Origin: Bacteroidales bacterium
GTDB lineage: Bacteria; Bacteroidota; Bacteroidia; Bacteroidales; F082
Direction of reading: 5' to 3'
Assembly (NCBI GenBank): GCA_017395365.1
Contig: JAFPUN010000021.1
Coordinates: 62,001 to 126,000 of the forward strand
DNA length: 64,000 nucleotides
Positions within the stretch are counted from its first letter, which is position 1, and each line of letters starts with the position of its first letter. The translations under genes and the position numbers were made by a program. A model generated the notes under the pieces. The model was not told the DNA's origin, ran no database searches, and was given only the letters and a program-made list of their open reading frames with translations. Shown one piece after another: positions 41,176-49,606 of this stretch.

Positions 41176-41841
41176 ATGAAAACCATCGCACGCATCCACA
41201 CCGACTTCCCGACCAAGTTTGGCATCCCCAGACAGAGCGGCATCATCGAATCGCTACAAGGGCGCATCGTCTTCGAACCCGAATACCGCAACGCCGAGGC
41301 CGTGCGCGGGTTGGAGGAGTTCTCACACATCTGGATCTTATGGGAATTCTCTGAAGCCGTTCGCGACGAATGGTCGCCCACTGTGCGTCCGCCTCGTTTG
41401 GGTGGCAATGTGCGCAAAGGCGTTTTCGCCACGCGGTCGCCGTTCCGCCCCAACCCCATCGGGCTGTCATCGGTGAAATTGGAGAGCGTGGAAATCGACC
41501 CAAAACTAGGTCCCGTGCTCCATGTGTCGGGTGCCGACCTGATGGATGGCACACCCATCTACGATATCAAACCCTACATCGCCTACACCGACAGTCACCC
41601 TGACGCTGTCAGTGGTTTCGCCTCAAAACCAGCGGAATACCTATTGGAGGTGGATTTCCCAGAAACCTTGTTGCAGAAAGTACCCGAATGTCAACGAGAA
41701 AGCCTGATTGCCGTCTTACAGCACGACCCGCGACCGCAGTATCATGACGACCCAAAGCGGGTGTATGGCATGGCTTTTGGCGGGATGGAGGTAAAATTCA
41801 AGGTTGAAGAAGGACTACTTACCGTCGTTGGCATCAGCTGA
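41176..41841 (+). CDS. trmO: tRNA m6t6A37 methyltransferase TrmO (TsaA/YaeB family)
   Basis: A 221-residue protein that uses SAM to N6-methylate t6A37 in certain threonine tRNAs. The N-terminal beta-barrel has the family signature FPTKFGIPRQSGI, LEEFSHIWILWEF and TRSPFRPNPIGLSSVKL. DLMDGTPIYDIKPYIAYTDS follows, then the C-terminal domain with DPRPQYHDDPKRVYGM. The start is ATG 41176; in-frame upstream codons overlap the -7 box. The last 27 bases overlap the convergent SGNH-like gene. Confidence 0.95.
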   Translation: MKTIARIHTDFPTKFGIPRQSGIIESLQGRIVFEPEYRNAEAVRGLEEFSHIWILWEFSEAVRDEWSPTVRPPRLGGNVRKGVFATRSPFRPNPIGLSSVKLESVEIDPKLGPVLHVSGADLMDGTPIYDIKPYIAYTDSHPDAVSGFASKPAEYLLEVDFPETLLQKVPECQRESLIAVLQHDPRPQYHDDPKRVYGMAFGGMEVKFKVEEGLLTVVGIS

Positions 41842-43302
41842 CTTGTAGGTTTGCGCTTTCACCCTCGGCTTGAGGTAGGCAGGGCGGAATGAAACATCCA
41901 AATTTCTGATTTGGATCGGACTATCCGAGAAATTATGGACATACAACTTGATTATCTGCGCCGTCCGGAAAACCGAGTCGATAGGCAAAGCATAAGTGGC
42001 AAAATCCCATGCGTCGTTTTTTTGTATTTGCTCCTTCACGGTATACGAATCAATGGACTTTTCGTCTTGCACACCGTGTTTTTCCACAGCAAAGACCGGA
42101 TTGCACAAGTCATCTTGCCTTTTGAGCTCGAAAGCCACATTCACCATATCCCAATCAGGACGGATGCTATCAGCAGTGAGCATTAAGGTCATACTATAGG
42201 GATGCTGCTTGTCCAATGTCCTCGAGCCGCCTAAATAGTAATGTCCGACATCCAGTTTCAGCGAATCCGGATTATGGTAATCATCGGGATAGAACTCTCG
42301 TAAAGCTAGCGCCAAATGGTCTGCAACGATGCGGCGGCCTTCTTCGTAATAATGTTCGGTGGTCCAGTCCTGATCGATGAAGTTGACATCACGGACAAGG
42401 TTGAGGTTATCAACCACGGTCACGCCTTCGAGACTGCCATAGCGCTGCATTAGGTAGTCATGATTCTTCTTGAAGAGTAGCATCAGGTCCTTGCCTACCA
42501 GTTCGTTGGCCTTGTCGACATTCTCGGCCATCAAGTTGAATACCAGGTTCCAACCTCTTTCGCGGCACAAATCCACAATAGCGTCGAAGTCCTTGACACG
42601 CGGGTTGTCGTCGTTAATCTCAAAAGCATAAGTCTTGATGTAGTGGCACGCCAAGGCCGTTACATCCCAATCGCGTTGACCTTGTTGGTCGTACCAACCG
42701 TATGAATACATCCCATAATCCCAATCGGCTGTAGTGCGCCAGGCAAAATTCGGAATGCTAAAGGTGTCGTTACGCCAATGCTCAAACACCATTTCATTCC
42801 ATTCCTCTTCGGTTTTGATGGGATATGCCTTAAACGCCAACAGAAATCGGTTTACCAAAGGCGGATAGTCCTCTAGCAGTACCAGTTGCTTACGCAAAGG
42901 GGTCTCAAGTTTCGAATAGATCCAAAGTGGACCAAACGAGCGCAGGTTCATCGTCACCACCACCGTCTCGACTGCCGAGGTAGCCGGGATGTGCTTCAGC
43001 ATGTAATAGTAGGTCTGGGCATGTGATGCTTCCTTCGTCAAATCACCCATTTTCACCGTTGGGAAATAATCCGCAGTGAAATCGCTGATTTTGCGATGGC
43101 TGGATTCTTCATCACCATAGTGGTTGTTGGACGACTCGCCGAGGTAGATGATGCGGCAACTGTCGTCGGTCACCTGCCACGAGAGCTCGACGATGTCGGA
43201 ATGCTTGCGCAAGTCCTTCTCAAAGAACCACATGGAATACACCCAATTGAGTATCAGGAGCATCACCAAAACTATTCCTATGCGTATCAACAATTTCTTC
43301 AT
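41815..43302 (-). CDS. SGNH/AlgJ-like membrane-anchored protein partnering an MBOAT
   Basis: A 495-residue protein with an N-terminal membrane anchor (LLIRIGIVLVMLLILNWVY, residues 4-22) and an extracytoplasmic domain. Ser57 in LGESSNN and the pair Asp312/His317 in DWTTEHYYEEG fit an SGNH hydrolase or O-acetyltransferase triad. It starts 2 bases after the MBOAT stop, the usual pairing for extracellular O-acylation, as in alginate acetylation. The C-terminal half (about 345-495) resembles no domain I can name. The acceptor is unknown. The 3' end overlaps trmO by 27 bases. The upstream extension to 43419 lies inside the MBOAT gene and is rejected. Confidence 0.7.
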   Translation of the reverse strand: MKKLLIRIGIVLVMLLILNWVYSMWFFEKDLRKHSDIVELSWQVTDDSCRIIYLGESSNNHYGDEESSHRKISDFTADYFPTVKMGDLTKEASHAQTYYYMLKHIPATSAVETVVVTMNLRSFGPLWIYSKLETPLRKQLVLLEDYPPLVNRFLLAFKAYPIKTEEEWNEMVFEHWRNDTFSIPNFAWRTTADWDYGMYSYGWYDQQGQRDWDVTALACHYIKTYAFEINDDNPRVKDFDAIVDLCRERGWNLVFNLMAENVDKANELVGKDLMLLFKKNHDYLMQRYGSLEGVTVVDNLNLVRDVNFIDQDWTTEHYYEEGRRIVADHLALALREFYPDDYHNPDSLKLDVGHYYLGGSRTLDKQHPYSMTLMLTADSIRPDWDMVNVAFELKRQDDLCNPVFAVEKHGVQDEKSIDSYTVKEQIQKNDAWDFATYALPIDSVFRTAQIIKLYVHNFSDSPIQIRNLDVSFRPAYLKPRVKAQTYKSADANDGK

Positions 43303-43304
43303 GG

Positions 43305-44723
43305 CTAAAACTGGAAATAGATGAACGGGAAATTCTTGACACTCGAACAGGCGATGACCATAAAAACAAGCACGGCATAAATCAACCACCTGACCACCAT
43401 TGGCTTGCCCTCGCACCACGCGTCGAAACGGGTGTTACGAAGCACGATGTCGGAAAGGATGAACAGGCCGAGATAGATCCACATACCAGGTTTGACCGAC
43501 ATCTGTTCACCACCACCGAAGTTGGTGAAAGCGGTCACGAAGATGGCCTTCAGATGCTCCAAGTCCGTGGCACGAAACACGACCCAGAATAGCGTAACCA
43601 AAACAAAAGTCTTGAGTACGCAAAGTGCGTCAACGCTGATTCTCACCCATTTCGATTGACTTTCCTTGCTTGGAAAACGGTTACGCAAAGCCTTCTCGAT
43701 GATGTGGAGCAAGCCATGTGCGAAGCCCCATAACAGGAAAGTCCAAGCCGCACCGTGCCAAATGCCACTTAACACGAAAACGACCAAGATATTGAAGGCC
43801 CATCGACCGAACTTGACGCGACTACCGCCCAAAGGAATATAGACATAATCGCGGAACCAAGTCGACAGCGAGATGTGCCAACGATGCCAAAACTCGGCGA
43901 TATTCTTGGAGAGATAAGGCGAGCGGAAGTTGTCCATCAGGTCGAAACCCATGAGTTTCGCACTACCGAGAGCAATAGTGGAATAGCCGAAGAAGTCGCA
44001 ATAAATCTGAAAGCTGTAGAAAAACATACAACCCAGTACACTCCAAGAATTATACTCGTCAAGATGGCCATACACCTCGTCGACATATTCGCCCAAATGG
44101 TCGGCCACCACCATCTTGACGAAGAAGCCGAACAGGATAAGGCGCATACCCTTGGAGATGTTCTCATAGCGAAACTCCTTCTTCTCGTGGAGTTGGTGCA
44201 GCAGGTTGCCCGGGCGTTCAATGGGGCCCGTGACTAACTGCGGGAAGAACATCACATAGAGCGCATAATACCCGAAATGCCTTTCAGCCTTTTGGTGACC
44301 ACGATACACCTCTATGACATAACTCATGCTCTGGAAGGTGTGGAACGACAAGCCTATGGGCAGGATGATATGCGTCAAGAGATGGGTCTCCATGCCCAAA
44401 GAGGCACAGAGTTGGTCGAGATTAGCGGTAAGGAAGTTCAGATACTTGAAAACCAACAGCACCGTGAGCGTACTCACGATGCTGATGATGAAAAATGTTT
44501 TCTTCAGTTTGTGTCGGTCGGCATAGCGTTCCATAAGCACCCCTGCCCCGTAGTCGATGACGATGGTGACCAGCAAGATGAGGATGTACTTGGGCACGAA
44601 CCACATGTAGAACACGCAGCTGGCCGCTAGCAACATCAGCCATCTCCACTTGTGGGGCAGCAGGTAGAACAGCAGCACCACAATGGGCAGGAAGATGAGG
44701 AATGCTATGGAGTTGAATACCAT
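43305..44723 (-). CDS. MBOAT family membrane-bound O-acyltransferase (AlgI-like)
   Basis: A 472-residue polytopic membrane protein with about ten helices. MBOAT signatures are FFPQLVTGPIERPGNLL, the conserved WHISLSTWFRDYVYIPLGGSR region, and the catalytic histidine in LSGIWHGAAWTFLLWGFAHG (about residue 310). It moves an acyl group from the cytoplasmic side across the membrane to an extracytoplasmic acceptor. It lies in a minus-strand cluster: the Omp28-like gene ends 18 bases upstream and the SGNH-like gene begins 2 bases downstream. The substrate (exopolysaccharide, peptidoglycan or lipid) is not evident. Confidence 0.93.
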   Translation of the reverse strand: MVFNSIAFLIFLPIVVLLFYLLPHKWRWLMLLAASCVFYMWFVPKYILILLVTIVIDYGAGVLMERYADRHKLKKTFFIISIVSTLTVLLVFKYLNFLTANLDQLCASLGMETHLLTHIILPIGLSFHTFQSMSYVIEVYRGHQKAERHFGYYALYVMFFPQLVTGPIERPGNLLHQLHEKKEFRYENISKGMRLILFGFFVKMVVADHLGEYVDEVYGHLDEYNSWSVLGCMFFYSFQIYCDFFGYSTIALGSAKLMGFDLMDNFRSPYLSKNIAEFWHRWHISLSTWFRDYVYIPLGGSRVKFGRWAFNILVVFVLSGIWHGAAWTFLLWGFAHGLLHIIEKALRNRFPSKESQSKWVRISVDALCVLKTFVLVTLFWVVFRATDLEHLKAIFVTAFTNFGGGEQMSVKPGMWIYLGLFILSDIVLRNTRFDAWCEGKPMVVRWLIYAVLVFMVIACSSVKNFPFIYFQF

Positions 44724-44741
44724 AAGACCCTCAACTACAGT

Positions 44742-46064
44742 TTATTTGATCTTCTTTACCGCAGTTTGCAGGATTTGATCGCCAAGCGAGATGTAGACCA
44801 TCAGGTAGCAATTATCGGCATTATAGTCCGCGTTGAGTTCGGTGCTATAGTTGAAATTGAAAGTCTCGTCGGCCTCAACTTGGATGCTTTCAAATATGTC
44901 GCCATAGGCGCCATTGAGGGTGCCACGCAACACATTGCGGAAGTCATATTCCCTATCGACACCACCCACAATGGTTTGCCAACCAATGATATGGTCTTCA
45001 ACCAGGCATGCCGTGATAGAGAACGCTCCTTCTTTATCAGCCAAGGCAACTGCTTTAACCCCCACATTCAATTGGCGCGAAGTCTCGTCATAATTGGGCG
45101 TCACCATGATTTCAAACGACTGTTTTTCTTCCAACGCTGCTGCTACGGGAGCATCGATTTGCTCCGCGAGGAGGGTATTGCCATCCGTCAAAGCCACATG
45201 GTCGACGGCAAACAGCGGGTTGGAGTCGTGATTATTGTACCATTCGGTGCCCTCATCGGTGAGGAAATCGGGGAACTGACCCAAAGGTTGGGCGAGATAA
45301 CCGGCATGGACGCTCATAATGAAGATGTGGTCCTCGCCAAGTTGGTGCTGCAGGTTATGGACATATTCAGCAGCGGCAGGGCAATTGACGCAACGCACGC
45401 CAGTGAAGTCCTTGATGAGCACAGTCTTGCCCGTCGGCTCCAGCACTCCGCCTTCCACATAGACCATCACCTCATAGTCCGCCGTAGTACCATTTTGGGC
45501 TGTGACGGTGTAAGTAACGGGGTCGGTGAAGTCCTGGGCCTCGCCAGAGGCGGGGCTAATCGTGGCGCCTTCCGACACCTCGATGGTCGGGACGAGTTGG
45601 GTGACATCGGTGTCTTCCGGCATCGTCAGCGTAACAATCTTGGCGGTTTCGTTGATATCGCCTTCCACGCCATCGATGGTGAACGACAGGATACTCTTCT
45701 CGTTGTCGGCATCGTGGACCACCGCCTCCACCATATATTGTGCCGTAGTGCCATTCATGGCCGTGACCGTATAATAAACAGGGTTGGTGAAGTCTTGTGC
45801 CACACCCGATTCAGGCTCGATAGTGGCATAAGTGGAGACCATTATAGTCGGCGTCAGATGGCTTACATCTGTGCCAGCTTCGAAATCCAACCTTACCACT
45901 CGGGATTCTTCGTCAATAAAGCTATCAGCACCATCCACTTTAAAACTCAAAATGGACTTTTCGTCTTCTTCGCCTTGGATATAAGGTTCCTTCTCGACAT
46001 CGCAGGCATTCATGAACAACATGGCGGCCAGCAATGCCATACCTATTCTGAATAATCTTTTCAT
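44742..46064 (-). CDS. Omp28-related lipoprotein with two N-terminal beta domains
   Basis: A 440-residue lipoprotein; signal MKRLFRIGMALLAAMLFMNAC, Cys21. Two tandem DUF5018-like Ig domains (about 35-115 and 118-205) share KSILSFxxDGxxxxI and TVTAxNGTTAxY patterns. The Omp28/thioredoxin-like domain follows (about 210-440), with CxxC in GVRCVNCPAAAEY, recalling a redox or metal site. It has proven relatives in Porphyromonas (Omp28). It is co-directional with the DUF6029 barrel protein (28-base gap) and MBOAT, and with TlpA further upstream. A redox link between TlpA and this CxxC protein is an inference. Confidence 0.85.
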   Translation of the reverse strand: MKRLFRIGMALLAAMLFMNACDVEKEPYIQGEEDEKSILSFKVDGADSFIDEESRVVRLDFEAGTDVSHLTPTIMVSTYATIEPESGVAQDFTNPVYYTVTAMNGTTAQYMVEAVVHDADNEKSILSFTIDGVEGDINETAKIVTLTMPEDTDVTQLVPTIEVSEGATISPASGEAQDFTDPVTYTVTAQNGTTADYEVMVYVEGGVLEPTGKTVLIKDFTGVRCVNCPAAAEYVHNLQHQLGEDHIFIMSVHAGYLAQPLGQFPDFLTDEGTEWYNNHDSNPLFAVDHVALTDGNTLLAEQIDAPVAAALEEKQSFEIMVTPNYDETSRQLNVGVKAVALADKEGAFSITACLVEDHIIGWQTIVGGVDREYDFRNVLRGTLNGAYGDIFESIQVEADETFNFNYSTELNADYNADNCYLMVYISLGDQILQTAVKKIK

Positions 46065-46092
46065 TGTTCCAATCATTAGGTTTAAACATCAA

Positions 46093-47832
46093 TTAAAAGC
46101 TCGTCGAAACGGTCAACGACACGCCGCTTGAGGCGGGCACCGTGCGGCAAACACCGCCGACGCAAACTACGCCTTCGCTCTGGCGACCAGCGCTCAACAT
46201 AACGCGAGTGGCATCATGGATATAGGTCACCGTACCAGTGAAGTAATGGTCACGGTATTCTTCAACCGGGTTGCCGTAGTTCCACTTGTCGGCGATGGAG
46301 AACGACCAATGGGGATTGATGGAGTATTCGAGCAAGGCAGCAGCCCAGTCACCACGTTTCTGGTAGTCTTTCTTCTCGCTCTCATCATATTCGTAGCCTT
46401 TGTGGACTTCATTCTCCCACAAGCCTTGTAGCTCGAGACGCAGGCTTTGTTTCTTATTAATCTTGTAGGTCACATCCATGAAGCCGATATTAGCTTTCAC
46501 GACAGGAGCGCCGGCATGGCCTTCGATGGTCTCGATGTCGTAATACAAGTTGATATATTGGGCGGTGAGGTGCCAATCCTTGCTGATCTTCTTGTCGACC
46601 TCGAAGTTGATGTCGCGGAAGAAACGGTGGTCGCTGACGGCGAAGAACTTGGAGGTGTAACCCAAGGTACCTGGTTGGTTCAAGCCGATTTGGTTGCCAT
46701 AGGCCACGCTGTCGCGTACGATGTCGTTCACCTGACTCATATTGAAAGCAAGTTTGGTGCCGTATTTGCCACCGAGGGCTGTGCCTTTCGGGATGGTATA
46801 GTTGACCTGCAATTGTGCCGCCATCTCACCATTCGGCTGCGTCGAATAGGTGTACATCGAAGGCAAGCTATGCGTATGGGTGTAGTTGATGGGCGGGATG
46901 AAGTTGATGTCGAGGTCGTTTTGTTTGCCCGTGTACATCGACTTGAAACTCATATTGTCGGTACGCTTCACCTGGAGAACGGCACCGAAGCCTTTCTGCG
47001 AATAGCTCAACGATGACAACAGGGCGCGGCCTTCCTTATAGATGAAATTGTTGATGGCCGACGGGTCGTTGATCTTGTAGGCATACTCGGTGCTGAAAGC
47101 CCAGTTACCATAACCGAGGTTGATGCGAGCTGCAGCAGCGCTGACATTTTCGGGAATGTTATAGAACGAACTCTGGTCGGCTTGTTTCTTGCTGACGAAA
47201 CTACCGCCAAGGCTCATCTTGAACTGTGACTCGTTGAGTGCTGGGATGCTTTGGTTGAGGTCCCAATCCGCATCAAAGCCGCGCACGATGCCACGGTAGT
47301 CGTCGGTGTTGAAGTCACGCTCGAGATAAGGCGCCCAGAAATAGCGTTGACGACCATAGACAGCCTTTAAGGTCACGCCTTGGGTAGGACGCAACACCAC
47401 GCGCGCGCCGCGCAGCGCGTTATCCATGCCCAACGACCACTCCTCATAGGTGCGGAACACAAGGCCGCTGCCGAACTGGTCATAGATGTCGCCCACCGTC
47501 ATGCCGATGAAGCCGTTGTCGTAGGTGGCGAAGAAATTGGCCAGACCCACGCCATTCAGTTCGCTGCGGAAGCCATTCATCTCGGGAAGAAAAGCCTCAA
47601 AACGCATACCTGCCGAGAAATTTCCGTTGGTATAATTCACTTTTCCAAAACCATTGATGCCTAGTTGCTTTCCTTTAAGGTCATTGATATCGATGCCTTT
47701 GTCGAGCATGTAGTATTGGGCGTCGGTCTGGAAGCTGCCGCTCACTTGGCTGTTTTCAAGGAACGACTGAGCACTCGCTCTGAAACCGAATGTCAAGGCG
47801 AGTGCGAGCAATAATAGTATATGTTTTCGCAT
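46093..47832 (-). CDS. DUF6029-type outer-membrane beta-barrel protein
   Basis: A 579-residue protein with signal MRKHILLLLALALTFGFRASAQ. It then consists almost entirely of short amphipathic strands alternating with aromatic residues, ending VSLTVSTSF with terminal Phe, as in outer-membrane barrels. Segments such as GRQRYFWAPYLERDFNTDDYRG fit the DUF6029 family of Bacteroidales, whose function is unknown. It always seems to sit with TlpA and Omp28 genes, as here. ATG 47832 is the start; the longer reading has no signal character. Confidence 0.8.
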   Translation of the reverse strand: MRKHILLLLALALTFGFRASAQSFLENSQVSGSFQTDAQYYMLDKGIDINDLKGKQLGINGFGKVNYTNGNFSAGMRFEAFLPEMNGFRSELNGVGLANFFATYDNGFIGMTVGDIYDQFGSGLVFRTYEEWSLGMDNALRGARVVLRPTQGVTLKAVYGRQRYFWAPYLERDFNTDDYRGIVRGFDADWDLNQSIPALNESQFKMSLGGSFVSKKQADQSSFYNIPENVSAAAARINLGYGNWAFSTEYAYKINDPSAINNFIYKEGRALLSSLSYSQKGFGAVLQVKRTDNMSFKSMYTGKQNDLDINFIPPINYTHTHSLPSMYTYSTQPNGEMAAQLQVNYTIPKGTALGGKYGTKLAFNMSQVNDIVRDSVAYGNQIGLNQPGTLGYTSKFFAVSDHRFFRDINFEVDKKISKDWHLTAQYINLYYDIETIEGHAGAPVVKANIGFMDVTYKINKKQSLRLELQGLWENEVHKGYEYDESEKKDYQKRGDWAAALLEYSINPHWSFSIADKWNYGNPVEEYRDHYFTGTVTYIHDATRVMLSAGRQSEGVVCVGGVCRTVPASSGVSLTVSTSF

Positions 47833-47932
47833 AAATGTATGTTTTTGACACGAAATAACATGATAGCGGGACACGGAACCCGTTGTAAATCAAGGTTTCG
47901 TGTCTCGCATCTTGAGCTCTCGCGCCAATGAA

Positions 47933-48442
47933 TTACTTTTTCTTCTTTGTCTTGGCCACTTTCAAGATTTCCTCATAGAGGTCTTCTTCACCACCTTCGA
48001 TATAGCCAGTGTGTTGGTAAACGAGTTTGCCATTGCCGTCGAAGAGGAAAGTATGTGGCGGGTTGCTCACGTTCATAGCGCGCTTGAGGTCGCTGTTCAC
48101 ATCAAGAAGGACGTCAAAATCCCAACCTTTACCTTCCACAGTAGGCTTCACCTTGGCGGTGGAACGCGAGTCGTCGATCGACACGGCATAAATCTTCACA
48201 CCCGTCTCATCCTTCCAGTCTTGATAGACATCGTTGAGGGCATTGTGTTCCTTAATGCAGGGACCGCACCAGGTAGCCCAGAAGGTGATAACAATGGGAT
48301 TGCCGTTGTTGTTGAGTTTGGCGATGTTTACGTCCTTGCCGTTCAGATTCTTAAGAGTCACATTCGGCAATTCCGATTTCGTTTGCGCGTGAAGGCCTGT
48401 TACCATCAGGGCCATCAGCAAGAGTGTCACAAGTTTTTTCAT
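47933..48442 (-). CDS. TlpA-like thioredoxin-family thiol-disulfide protein
   Basis: A 169-residue secreted redoxin. It has signal peptide MKKLVTLLLMALMVTGLHAQ and a thioredoxin fold with active site WATWCGPC (about residue 54). VSIDDSRSTAKVKP and the cis-proline region NPPHTFLFD follow. It probably reduces disulfides in periplasmic or outer-membrane proteins. The TKTKKKK-type basic C-terminus is unusual. It heads the run TlpA, DUF6029, Omp28, MBOAT, SGNH, with a 100-base gap before the DUF6029 gene. ATG 48442 is used; the longer form runs into the tandem repeat. Confidence 0.9.
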   Translation of the reverse strand: MKKLVTLLLMALMVTGLHAQTKSELPNVTLKNLNGKDVNIAKLNNNGNPIVITFWATWCGPCIKEHNALNDVYQDWKDETGVKIYAVSIDDSRSTAKVKPTVEGKGWDFDVLLDVNSDLKRAMNVSNPPHTFLFDGNGKLVYQHTGYIEGGEEDLYEEILKVAKTKKKK

Positions 48443-48489
48443 TGGATTTAATGATTTAATATTCAATAATTTAAAGACTCTAAATTCTT

Positions 48490-48529
48490 CATTCCTCATT
48501 CAGCATTCCTCATTCCTCATTCAGCATTC
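48490..48529. repeat. 7-bp tandem repeat (CATTCCT/CATTCAG) overlapping the manA stop
   Basis: About six 7-bp units CATTCCT or CATTCAG run through the gap. They include the manA stop codon (48521-48523), so they encode or end the last manA codons. Confidence 0.8.
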
Positions 48530-49519
48530 TTCTTCAAGTTGGCAATAAATCTCAAGCATCTTACAGTATTCCTCCGCCCTGATGCTCACCTTTTTGATGA
48601 CATTGGGAACCAGAACACATTCTCCAGCACTTACAAATACCGCGCCATTTTCCCAAACCAGCGAAAATTTTCCTTCAAGTGGCATCAAAATCACGAACGA
48701 GTCGAGGTTAGAATAGTCCTTTTCCATCTCACCTTGCAGTTGGAGGAGGTTGGTGACAAAATACTGGCAGTCAACGACGGGAACGGTCTTGTTCATCACA
48801 TCAGCCACTTGGGTTTTGTAGCGTTCGGGCAATCTGCCGTCGATGGCCTCTACCGACTGCGCGACATGCAACTCACGGCGCATACCCGCCACATCAATGC
48901 GGTCCCAGTCATAAATACGATATGTGGTATCACTCGTCTGCTGGATCTCGGCCACCATGATGCCAGGACCCAAGGCATGCACACGACCTGCGGGGATGAA
49001 GAAGACATCGTTCTTTTTCACCGCTTCGTGATTGAGCACCGATTGCAGATTATTGTCTTTCAACGCATTGACATAGTCCATCCGTGTCATCTCGCGGTTG
49101 AAGCCCATGATGAGTTCAGCATCTTGTTCGGCCTGCATCACATACCACATCTCGGTCTTGCCATTGCCCAGACCCCGTTTTTCGGCCAACTCGTCATCGG
49201 GGTGTACTTGCACCGAGAGCCAGTCATTAGCATCGATGATCTTGAGCAACAAGGGGAACTGTTCTCCATATTGGTCGAAGACGCTCTCGCCCACCAAGTC
49301 GCCCATGAAGGTCTCCACCAAGTCGTTGATCTCGTCGCCTTCGAAGTCGCCGTTGGCGATTTCGCTTTGCTCATCCCATACGCCCGAGAGTAACCACAAT
49401 TCGCCACAGTTTGGGAGTGGGCCATAGTCCACACCCAGCACATCCTTAATCTTGCGCCCGCCCCAAATTCTGTCTTTGAAGATGGGCTTGAACTTAAAGG
49501 GATATAGTACAGTTGACAT
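48521..49519 (-). CDS. manA: Type I mannose-6-phosphate isomerase
   Basis: A 332-residue cupin zinc enzyme interconverting fructose-6-P and mannose-6-P, supplying GDP-mannose or using mannose. Family signatures: GGRKIKDVLG near the N-terminus, QVHPDDELA (metal His), KTEMWYVM (metal Glu) and later PAGRVHALGPGI with the third His. The start is ATG 49519 (MSTVLYPFKFKPIF); a -7 box lies 23 bases upstream and the longer reading crosses it. It is divergent from the M20 gene and its end carries a tandem repeat. Confidence 0.93.
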   Translation of the reverse strand: MSTVLYPFKFKPIFKDRIWGGRKIKDVLGVDYGPLPNCGELWLLSGVWDEQSEIANGDFEGDEINDLVETFMGDLVGESVFDQYGEQFPLLLKIIDANDWLSVQVHPDDELAEKRGLGNGKTEMWYVMQAEQDAELIMGFNREMTRMDYVNALKDNNLQSVLNHEAVKKNDVFFIPAGRVHALGPGIMVAEIQQTSDTTYRIYDWDRIDVAGMRRELHVAQSVEAIDGRLPERYKTQVADVMNKTVPVVDCQYFVTNLLQLQGEMEKDYSNLDSFVILMPLEGKFSLVWENGAVFVSAGECVLVPNVIKKVSIRAEEYCKMLEIYCQLEEEC

Positions 49520-49542
49520 TTGTATTTTCAAAAATTTTGGGG

Positions 49543-49550
49543 CAAAGATA
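49543..49550 (-). promoter_or_regulatory. TAnnTTTG -7 box (TATCTTTG) for manA
   Basis: Minus strand, 23 bases before the manA ATG. Confidence 0.62.
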
Positions 49551-49582
49551 AGACTAAATCCCAAACGCATTACGAAAAAGCG

Positions 49583-49590
49583 TAGTTTTG
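49583..49590 (+). promoter_or_regulatory. TAnnTTTG -7 box (TAGTTTTG) for the M20 gene
   Basis: It lies 16 bases before the ATG at 49607; back-to-back with the manA box. Confidence 0.6.
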
Positions 49591-49606
49591 TAGCAAAATT
49601 CGTCAT

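Noticed and set aside
44652-46055. 467-codon open frame opposite the Omp28 gene
   Set aside because: Antisense to a clear lipoprotein gene with signal peptide and CxxC motif; no start context or family resemblance.
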